Below, piece after piece: positions 1-5,489 of a stretch of DNA of 7,180 nt (the stretch's first letter is position 1; every line of letters starts with the position of its first letter). The DNA comes from CAYHIN01 sp964356705 (lineage in GTDB: Bacteria; Patescibacteriota; Microgenomatia; CAZETR01; Amesbacteraceae). Location: the NCBI GenBank assembly GCA_964356705.1, contig CAYHIN010000038.1, forward strand, positions 1 to 7,180, written 5' to 3'. The notes beneath the pieces were generated by a model, which ran no database searches, had not been told where the DNA came from, and was given only the letters and a program-made list of their open reading frames with translations. The position numbers and the translations under genes are program-made.

Positions 1-115
1 CTTCTGCTCCTACAAAAAACTCCACGATGTTATTTGTTAATTTTAGAATGGGTGGCAGTAAGAGAGCCAGCATTATTACGCCAATGAGCGAAATCGTCTG
101 CTCTCTATTTTTCAT
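1..115 (-). CDS. N-terminus of an unidentified membrane-anchored protein (partial)
   Basis: Reading the minus strand from an ATG at 115 gives 38 codons with no stop before the window edge. The peptide begins MKNREQTISLIG. It has a short polar, charged start, then a hydrophobic stretch at about residues 8-24 (ISLIGVIMLALLLPPIL), then a more polar segment. This looks like an uncleaved signal anchor or the first transmembrane helix of a membrane protein. The gene is divergent from the peptidase gene. A TACAAT box ends six bases upstream of the ATG, the same spacing as at dnaK, which supports this start. There is no Shine-Dalgarno sequence. The family cannot be named from 38 residues. Confidence 0.6.
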   Translation of the reverse strand, partial: MKNREQTISLIGVIMLALLLPPILKLTNNIVEFFVGAE

Positions 116-121
116 CAATTG

Positions 122-127
122 ATTGTA
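122..127 (-). promoter_or_regulatory. Possible -10 box for the leftward gene
   Basis: On the minus strand the hexamer TACAAT (5/6 match to TATAAT) lies six bases upstream of the ATG at 115, so transcription would begin at about the A of the start codon. The -35 position at 17-bp spacing (145-150, TGTGAA) is a poor match, so the call rests mainly on the -10 box and its geometry. Confidence 0.35.
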
Positions 128-133
128 CCCAAG

Positions 134-162
134 TTGACATCAATTTCACAGCCCCTTACTAT
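134..162 (+). promoter_or_regulatory. Sigma70-type promoter of the metallopeptidase gene
   Basis: A perfect TTGACA at 134-139 is followed by a 17-bp spacer and TACTAT (4/6) at 157-162. The expected start of transcription, about 7 bases after the -10 box, is at 169-171, essentially on the TTG start codon at 171. The transcript would therefore have almost no leader. The promoter overlaps the upstream region of the divergent leftward gene. Confidence 0.6.
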
Positions 163-170
163 ATACGATA

Positions 171-2270
171 TTGAACCATTCCAAATTTTTCATTAAGTTT
201 CTCCCTTTTGTCTCAATAGTCGTTCTCCTTGGGGGTGTCTATATTTCCACTCAATTGATCAAACAAAAGCAGGATCTCCAAAGTCTCGCCGCCGTCAGTC
301 CTCAAGTAAACTTAATTCTCAAGCTCACCAAAGACAAAACGACTGGCATCATCACAGTCGAAAGAGCGGTTGCCAACGATGGATACACACCCAAGCCTCA
401 ACCTCCTTCAAGTCTATCAGTAAACGTCGATACATATGATCTCCAACAAATTGTGAATGGCTCGGTCGTACAGACTACTAAAATTGTATTTTCAGAATAT
501 GCACATGGCGCACCAGCTATTAACCAGGATGAAAGAGTCTGGTTTGCCAAACCTGAAGCAATAACAGCGCTCCGTTACACAAGTGGCGCACAACTAGTAC
601 TCAAAAACTCCATCACAAACACTTCTAGGTCTCTCGACATGACAAAGATAAACACAGCTCTCCTTTCTCGCACCTCGGTAAACAGAAGCCCTCAGATATT
701 CAATAAGCAAAATCAGTTGATAGTACCGAGTTCCATTCAAGAAAACGATGGATATTTGGATCTCCTATTCATCAGCAGTCATTACACTGATTTTAATCAA
801 TTTCATACTGATGTAGATAATTTGGCTAATTTTATGCTTTCTATTGACCCCTTCTCCTCCTTCTCAAGCAGAGTAAGAATCATCAAGCTAGACAATACCA
901 TCGAGCTGGGTTGTCATCATGAGGGTCGGTCGATCCCTTGCGACTATGCCACTGTTTTGAACGTGGCATCTCAGTATCCATATGACAAAATTGTAGTCGT
1001 CGAAAATAGCAATGAGTATGGTGGGATCTCTTATAGAGGGACTAACGTTGTTACGACTTATAGAGATACTAGTGGTCTAGCAGGACAGGTTTTAGTTCAT
1101 GAAGAAGGTCACAATATCGGAGAACTAGAAGATGAATATAGTTGGGGCACCACGTCACCTAATTCGCCACAGGGAGCGAATTGCTCATTCTCGCCTTGTA
1201 AATGGCAAGGAACTCCCGGAACAGGTTGTTTCGCAACTTGTAGCTATGACAACTGGTACCGTCCGACGTTTAATGACAGCTTAATGCGCACCTTGACTCC
1301 CGATCATGGTTTCCAATTCGGTCCAGTGGGCAGAGATCAGATGGCTGCAAAAATAGCTTGGTATACACAAACCGGATCATGTCCAGGAGGCAAAGACACA
1401 CAGTTTTATTATGACTATTCGTCCTCAGGAACTCCCACATCATGGTATGGAGGAGATTACATTACCAACAGTCACCAACCAACATCTCTACCAATATATT
1501 TAGACATAAATTGTTTTAAAAATTCTGGACAAGGTTTCACTGAGGCAAAAATAGAACTCAAAAATAATTCTGGCATAATAATTGGATCTTCAAACACAAT
1601 GGAGTTAAGGAATGTCAGGATAAACGCGCCGGGTGTTTATACCGCCAGGTGTACCCATCGGGATACTGCATCCTGTTTCGACGAAGACAGCTTTACCATC
1701 TCTCCAACTCCATCTCCCACAAGAATACCAACTCCCACAAGGACCCCAACTCCAACTCCGGCTCCACTGACTTGGACTATTAGCGCAGGAGCATACTGTA
1801 ATACCACGACTAGCAGTCTGGTCACCAACAAAAGTCTCTTGATACTCTCAACGACAGACAACAACAAGTCATGGAAGTCGGGAATTGTGGGAACCGGTCT
1901 TCGTGCTCAAGTAATCACGAGTCGTGTATATCAAGATATCTATGTCACTCTCCAAGATACAGAGTCAGGTGCTTTCCTACAACCATTTTATGCATCACCT
2001 AACATTTCCCAGTTTGTATTTTCAAAATACTTTATACCTGAAAAATGGATGGCAAAGTACAAAAGGACACTTCCACAAGGAACATATACAATCAGATACC
2101 ATGCTCCCTCGAGTTGGTGCCCCATCCCAACTATCGACACCGGGGGCACCTCTTGTACCACCAATACCCAGTGTGACGCAGTATGTAAATATAGTTGTGA
2201 TGGAAACGGGAACGGTGTAGATGGGGGAGAATGCGTCAACAGCCTTTGCAAATGTACTCCATGTCAATAA
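171..2270 (+). CDS. Membrane-anchored or secreted M64-like zinc metallopeptidase with cysteine-rich tail
   Basis: This 699-aa protein starts at TTG 171, the only usable start after an in-frame stop at 135-137. It opens with a basic and hydrophobic N-terminus (helix about residues 10-27), then QLIKQKQDLQSLAA, giving a signal anchor or late-cleaved export signal. Residues about 45-170 look beta-rich, like an M64 N-terminal domain. The catalytic region has C248 and C257, Y283-G-G, and HEEGH at 310-314 followed by LEDEY at 319-323. This is the HExGH...L.DEY signature of the M64 (IgA peptidase-like) family, with H310 and H314 as zinc ligands and E311 as general base. A beta-rich region (about 400-508) follows, then a Pro/Thr linker (512-532), an unknown region (about 535-648), and a tail with eight cysteines (662-698). 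It probably acts outside the cell; its substrate is unknown. There is no Shine-Dalgarno sequence. Confidence is high for the metallopeptidase and moderate for M64. Confidence 0.85.
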   Translation: MNHSKFFIKFLPFVSIVVLLGGVYISTQLIKQKQDLQSLAAVSPQVNLILKLTKDKTTGIITVERAVANDGYTPKPQPPSSLSVNVDTYDLQQIVNGSVVQTTKIVFSEYAHGAPAINQDERVWFAKPEAITALRYTSGAQLVLKNSITNTSRSLDMTKINTALLSRTSVNRSPQIFNKQNQLIVPSSIQENDGYLDLLFISSHYTDFNQFHTDVDNLANFMLSIDPFSSFSSRVRIIKLDNTIELGCHHEGRSIPCDYATVLNVASQYPYDKIVVVENSNEYGGISYRGTNVVTTYRDTSGLAGQVLVHEEGHNIGELEDEYSWGTTSPNSPQGANCSFSPCKWQGTPGTGCFATCSYDNWYRPTFNDSLMRTLTPDHGFQFGPVGRDQMAAKIAWYTQTGSCPGGKDTQFYYDYSSSGTPTSWYGGDYITNSHQPTSLPIYLDINCFKNSGQGFTEAKIELKNNSGIIIGSSNTMELRNVRINAPGVYTARCTHRDTASCFDEDSFTISPTPSPTRIPTPTRTPTPTPAPLTWTISAGAYCNTTTSSLVTNKSLLILSTTDNNKSWKSGIVGTGLRAQVITSRVYQDIYVTLQDTESGAFLQPFYASPNISQFVFSKYFIPEKWMAKYKRTLPQGTYTIRYHAPSSWCPIPTIDTGGTSCTTNTQCDAVCKYSCDGNGNGVDGGECVNSLCKCTPCQ
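1704..1766 (+). repeat. Proline/threonine-rich linker coding repeat
   Basis: Residues 512-532 of the peptidase are a low-complexity run of P-T/S pairs interrupted by R-I and R-T, coded by repeated cca/ccc-act/aca codons. It is a typical extended extracellular linker between domains. The reverse strand of this stretch is open and gives a Gly/Val-rich shadow frame with no merit as a gene. Confidence 0.8.
2154..2267 (+). other. Predicted CSalpha-beta (scorpion-toxin/defensin-like) domain at the peptidase C-terminus
   Basis: Residues 662-698 carry eight cysteines: C662-x5-C668-x3-C672-x3-C676-x11-C688-x4-C693-x1-C695-x2-C698. The six core cysteines show the CSalpha-beta signature: C-x3-C (668-672), G-x-C (686-688) and C-x-C (693-695). 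Their C-x5-C-x3-C and C-x4-C-x-C spacing equals that of charybdotoxin as I recall it, and both begin S-C-T-T. By analogy the pairs would be 662-688, 668-693 and 672-695, with 676-698 as an added fourth disulfide. The loop before GEC is glycine- and aspartate-rich and longer than in the toxin. The fold is inferred from spacing only; a knottin or EGF-like module is the main alternative. Confidence 0.5.
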
Positions 2271-2286
2271 TACCCAAGAATTGCAC

Positions 2287-2315
2287 TTGACACGTGTTAG
2301 CACTCTTAGTATTAT
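2287..2315 (+). promoter_or_regulatory. Sigma70-type promoter of hrcA-grpE
   Basis: A perfect TTGACA at 2287-2292, a 17-bp spacer and TATTAT (5/6) at 2310-2315 form a strong promoter starting 16 bases after the peptidase stop codon. Transcription should begin near 2321-2323, only 4-6 bases before the hrcA ATG at 2327. The CIRCE-like operator covers most of the spacer, the -10 box and the start site. Confidence 0.8.
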
Positions 2316-2323
2316 TCTGCCAA
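2297..2323 (+). promoter_or_regulatory. Variant CIRCE operator at hrcA (HrcA-binding site)
   Basis: The left arm TTAGCACTC (2297-2305) is a perfect match to the CIRCE consensus. After exactly nine bases comes TTCTGCCAA (2315-2323), which matches the consensus right arm GAGTGCTAA at 6 of 9 positions. It overlaps the -10 box and predicted start site, so bound HrcA would block its own promoter. The 7-mer CTGCCAA of the right arm recurs at the dnaK operator, which argues for a lineage-specific variant rather than decay. Confidence 0.75.
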
Positions 2324-2326
2324 CAC

Positions 2327-3058
2327 ATGAACCTCACTACTCGCCAGACACAAATTCTCAAAGCTATTGTCGATGAATATATAAATTCCGCAGAACCTGT
2401 TGCATCTGAAATCCTGGAAAAAAAATATAGTCTTGGCGTCTCACCCGCCACTATCAGAAATGAGATGTCACACCTGGTCCACGAGGGCCTACTCAAGCAG
2501 CCCCACACCTCAGCTGGAAGAGTTCCCACTCCGATGGCCTTGCGTTTTTACATAGACAACTTGATGCAAGAAAAAAAGCTATCCATATCCGACGAAGTTT
2601 CCGCCAAAGAACAAGTCTGGGATAGCCGGTTTGATTTTGACAAACTGCTGCGCCAAACCGCCATTGCTCTTGCTCAGCGCACCAAAACATTATCAATAGT
2701 AGCCACCGACAAAGGCGATGTTTATTTTGCCGGAGTTGCCAATATCCTGGATATGCCGGAGTTTTTTGACATCGATGTTACGCGCACTGTCCTCTCCCTG
2801 TTAGACCAGCAACAGCGCATTCACCAGCTCTTTTTTGACCGAAATTATGGATCAGATCCGGTCCATGTTATTTTTGGAGCGGACCTGGGCTGGGCTTTTT
2901 TTGAGCCGGTAGGTATGGCTTTCACTTATTTCTCGGCTGGTGCAAATAGGCGCGGCAGCATGGCCGTCGTGGGTCCCTGTCGCCTAAACTTTCCTTATGT
3001 AGTCCCCACGCTCAGATATTTCTCAACTCTAGTCTCTGATTTGTCGGCTCACTGGTAA
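2327..3058 (+). CDS. hrcA: Heat-inducible transcription repressor HrcA (short form)
   Basis: HrcA binds CIRCE operators and represses chaperone genes; in other bacteria GroEL assists it. Counting from ATG 2327 the protein has 243 aa. The winged-helix domain is clear: RQTQILKAIVDEYI at 6-19, EPVAS at 23-27, SPATIRNEM at 39-47 and QPHTSAGRVPT at 58-68. A reduced sensor region follows, ending in a recognisable C-terminal block around RRGSMAVVGP. Typical HrcA has about 340 aa, so roughly 100 residues are missing, probably from the GAF-like and inserted dimerisation regions. An in-frame GTG at 2294 would add 11 residues but lies inside the promoter and operator, upstream of the expected transcript start, so ATG 2327 is chosen. 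There is no Shine-Dalgarno sequence. grpE starts two bases after the stop, so the two are co-transcribed. Confidence 0.93.
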   Translation: MNLTTRQTQILKAIVDEYINSAEPVASEILEKKYSLGVSPATIRNEMSHLVHEGLLKQPHTSAGRVPTPMALRFYIDNLMQEKKLSISDEVSAKEQVWDSRFDFDKLLRQTAIALAQRTKTLSIVATDKGDVYFAGVANILDMPEFFDIDVTRTVLSLLDQQQRIHQLFFDRNYGSDPVHVIFGADLGWAFFEPVGMAFTYFSAGANRRGSMAVVGPCRLNFPYVVPTLRYFSTLVSDLSAHW

Positions 3059-3060
3059 CA

Positions 3061-3531
3061 ATGAAAAAAACTAGCTCAAAACAACCAAACCAAGTCCCGG
3101 ATCTTCAAAACCAGGTCCAGGCTTTAGACGCAAGCTGGAAGCGCGCACTTGCAGATTATCAAAATTTGCTCCGCAGGGTCGATTCTGACAAGCGTGAATT
3201 CACCAAGATGAGCAACGCCAATCTTATAGCCAGACTCCTCCCTTCCCTAGACATTATCGAGATGGCCTCCAGTCATTCCAAAGATCTTGGTGTTCAGATG
3301 GCAGCCAAACAATTCGGTGAAGCATTGACCCAAGAAGGTCTTCAGGTTATCCAGCCGGCAACAGGGGAAGTTTTCAATTCTACATTTCATGAATGCACCG
3401 AAACAGTTGAAAATCCTGATCAAAAGGCAGAAAATACTATCTCAGAATTAGTCCTCAAGGGTTATCGTATCGGGGACTATGTCTTACGTCCTGCTAGAGT
3501 AAAAGCCTTTAAATATCAAATTAGCACTTGA
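3061..3531 (+). CDS. grpE: Nucleotide exchange factor GrpE
   Basis: GrpE is the cytoplasmic co-chaperone that releases ADP from DnaK. The 156-aa protein has a polar N-terminus and a predicted helical, coiled-coil-prone region, with WKRALADYQNLLRR at about 26-39 as the usual 'ADfqN..RR' motif. The C-terminal beta domain shows FHEC at 109-112 (usually HEA), an NTIS stretch, then GYRIGDYVLRPARVKAF at about 134-150. It is shorter than E. coli GrpE (197 aa), mainly at the N-terminus. It follows hrcA by two bases with no Shine-Dalgarno site, suggesting translational coupling. Its last codons and stop overlap the CIRCE operator and -35 box of dnaK. Confidence 0.93.
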   Translation: MKKTSSKQPNQVPDLQNQVQALDASWKRALADYQNLLRRVDSDKREFTKMSNANLIARLLPSLDIIEMASSHSKDLGVQMAAKQFGEALTQEGLQVIQPATGEVFNSTFHECTETVENPDQKAENTISELVLKGYRIGDYVLRPARVKAFKYQIST

Positions 3532-3547
3532 CAAACAAGACTGCCAA
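3521..3547 (+). promoter_or_regulatory. Variant CIRCE operator at dnaK (HrcA-binding site)
   Basis: TTAGCACTT (3521-3529; 8/9 to the CIRCE left arm), nine bases, then GACTGCCAA (3539-3547; 7/9 to GAGTGCTAA) keep exact CIRCE spacing. It covers the last codons and stop of grpE, the -35 box and much of the spacer, so HrcA bound here would exclude RNA polymerase from the dnaK promoter. The right-arm 7-mer CTGCCAA is identical to that at hrcA. Confidence 0.75.
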
Positions 3548-3556
3548 TTATATAAA
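3528..3556 (+). promoter_or_regulatory. Sigma70-type promoter of dnaK
   Basis: A perfect TTGACA at 3528-3533, a 17-bp spacer and TATAAA (5/6) at 3551-3556. The predicted transcription start, seven bases after the -10 box, is 3563, exactly the A of the dnaK ATG, so the mRNA would be leaderless. The -35 box contains the grpE stop codon (TGA, 3529-3531). It gives dnaK its own heat-shock promoter in addition to possible read-through from hrcA-grpE. Confidence 0.8.
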
Positions 3557-3562
3557 TCACAT

Positions 3563-5461
3563 ATGTCAAAAATAATCGGAATCGATTTGGGCACTACCAA
3601 CTCCTGTGTTGCTGTCATGGAGGGCGGCAATCCCAAAGTCATCACTGCAGCAGATACCGGGCGCAACGTTACTCCTTCTATCGTCGAGCCAGTCAAAAGC
3701 CTCGTCGGTGACGTCGCCAAGCGTCAGATGATTCTCAACCCCAAGAACACTATTTATAGTGTCAAGCGCCTCATGGGTCGCAAGATCTCCGATCCCGAAG
3801 TCAAGCGCACTCAAGAGATGGTTCCTTACAAGATCGTGGGTGGCAAGGACGGCATGGCTTGTGTCGAAGTGGATGGCAAGGCTTATACTCCCCAAGAAAT
3901 TTCTGCCATGACTCTGACTGCTATGAAAAAGCACGCCGAGGCCTATCTGGGGACTACCGTAGATCGTGCCGTCATCACTGTCCCTGCTTATTTCGACGAT
4001 TCTCAGCGTCAAGCCACCAAGCAAGCCGGGGAGATCGCCGGTCTCAAAGTCGAGCGCATCATAAATGAGCCCACAGCAGCCGCCCTAGCTTACGGTCTGG
4101 ACAAAAAAAATGCCCACACCGTAGCCGTTTACGATCTCGGGGGAGGCACATTTGATATCTCGATTTTGGAGCTGGGAGAAGGCGTATTTGAAGTCAAAGC
4201 TACCAATGGTGACACCCATTTAGGCGGCGACGATTTTGACCAAATGATCATGGAGTGGATCGTAAGTGAGTTCAAAAAAGATCACGGTGTCGATCTCAAA
4301 AAAGACACCCAAGCCCTGCAGCGCATCCGCGATGCCGCCGAAAAAGTAAAGATCGAGCTCTCTTCTTCTGTCGAAGCCGAGATCAATCAGCCCTACATCA
4401 CCCAAAAAGATGGCCAGCCCTTGCATCTCTCGCTCAAACTAACTCGGGCCAAGCTCGAATCCATAGTCGACGATCTAGTCCAAAAGACGATACTTCCGGT
4501 CAAAGCCTGTCTCAAGGATTCCGGCAAGAGTATCAAGGATATCGACGAAGTCGTCATGGTCGGTGGCATGACTCGCATGCCAAAGGTCATTCAAGCCGTC
4601 AAAGACTTTTTTGGCAAAGAGCCAAATCGCAGTGTCAATCCCGATGAAGTAGTCGCAGTCGGTGCTGCCATCCAAGGCGGAATCCTAACTGGTGATGTCA
4701 AAGATGTAGTTCTCTTGGACGTTACGCCCCTTACCCTAGGTCTTGAGACCTTAGGTGGCGTGTCCACTTCTCTTATCGAAAGAAATACGACCATCCCGAC
4801 CAGCAAATCCCAGGTTTTCTCAACCGCGGCCGATAGTCAGACCTCAGTCGAAATCCACGTTCTCCAGGGTGAAAGACCAATGGCGACAGACAACAAGACT
4901 TTGGGTCGATTTATCTTAGATGGCATTCCACCAGCTCCCCGTGGCGTCCCCCAAGTCGAAGTCACTTTCGATATCGATACCTCCGGTATTTTGAAAGTCT
5001 CGGCCAAAGACAAAGCCAGTGGCAAGACTCAGCATATCACGATCACCAATTCTACAAATCTTGACGAAAAAGAAGTCGAGCGTATGCGCCATGAGGCCGA
5101 GGTCAATGCCGCCGCCGATACAGAAAAGAAATCAAAGATCGAAGCCAGAAATCAAGCTGACTCACTCATCTTTACAGCCGAAAAAACCATCAAAGACGCC
5201 GGAGAAAAAGCCGACGCCGCATTGAAGTCCGATGTGGAATCCAAAGTCAAAGACCTCAAAGATATTTTAGAGACTGGTACCAAAGAAGATCTCGAAGCCA
5301 AGTCCAAAGACCTCATGGAATCTCTCCAAAAACTTGGAGGAAGTATGTACAGCGCCTCGTCCGAAGCTCCGCAGAGCGAAGGCGGGCCAGCAAGTGACAC
5401 AAAAACTGATGATAAAAAATCAGATGACAAAAAGCCCGAAGAAGGCGAAGTAGTAAGCTGA
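3563..5461 (+). CDS. dnaK: Molecular chaperone DnaK (Hsp70)
   Basis: DnaK is the ATP-driven chaperone that binds exposed hydrophobic peptides, working with DnaJ and GrpE in the cytoplasm. The 632-aa length is normal (E. coli 638). The nucleotide-binding domain shows IGIDLGTTNSCVAV at 5-18 (including C15, as in E. coli), the VPAYFDDSQRQAT stretch, INEPTAAALAYG, DLGGGTFD with D191 and T196, and VMVGGMTRMPKV. The interdomain linker VVLLDVTPL begins near residue 382. The substrate-binding domain, helical lid and a disordered Lys/Asp/Glu-rich tail follow. No Shine-Dalgarno site precedes the ATG, which fits a leaderless transcript. dnaJ does not follow; a convergent methyltransferase gene begins its 3' end 28 bases downstream. 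Confidence 0.98.
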   Translation: MSKIIGIDLGTTNSCVAVMEGGNPKVITAADTGRNVTPSIVEPVKSLVGDVAKRQMILNPKNTIYSVKRLMGRKISDPEVKRTQEMVPYKIVGGKDGMACVEVDGKAYTPQEISAMTLTAMKKHAEAYLGTTVDRAVITVPAYFDDSQRQATKQAGEIAGLKVERIINEPTAAALAYGLDKKNAHTVAVYDLGGGTFDISILELGEGVFEVKATNGDTHLGGDDFDQMIMEWIVSEFKKDHGVDLKKDTQALQRIRDAAEKVKIELSSSVEAEINQPYITQKDGQPLHLSLKLTRAKLESIVDDLVQKTILPVKACLKDSGKSIKDIDEVVMVGGMTRMPKVIQAVKDFFGKEPNRSVNPDEVVAVGAAIQGGILTGDVKDVVLLDVTPLTLGLETLGGVSTSLIERNTTIPTSKSQVFSTAADSQTSVEIHVLQGERPMATDNKTLGRFILDGIPPAPRGVPQVEVTFDIDTSGILKVSAKDKASGKTQHITITNSTNLDEKEVERMRHEAEVNAAADTEKKSKIEARNQADSLIFTAEKTIKDAGEKADAALKSDVESKVKDLKDILETGTKEDLEAKSKDLMESLQKLGGSMYSASSEAPQSEGGPASDTKTDDKKSDDKKPEEGEVVS

Positions 5462-5489
5462 AGTGAAAGATACGAACGACGATCAATAA

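Noticed and set aside
1637..1867. Minus-strand open frame with Gly/Val repeats
   Set aside because: It is the antisense of the Pro/Thr linker of the peptidase; low complexity keeps it open and nothing supports expression.
1924..2251. Several overlapping open frames on both strands near the peptidase 3' end
   Set aside because: They lack domain signatures or start signals and are out of frame with a clearly coding Cys-rich sequence.
2294..2326. GTG start giving an 11-residue longer HrcA
   Set aside because: These bases are the promoter spacer, -10 box and CIRCE operator, upstream of the predicted transcript start; the HrcA family begins at about the ATG at 2327.
3566..4024. 152-aa minus-strand open frame opposite the dnaK 5' end
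   Set aside because: Antisense of the highly conserved DnaK ATPase domain; such frames are common opposite GC-rich conserved genes.
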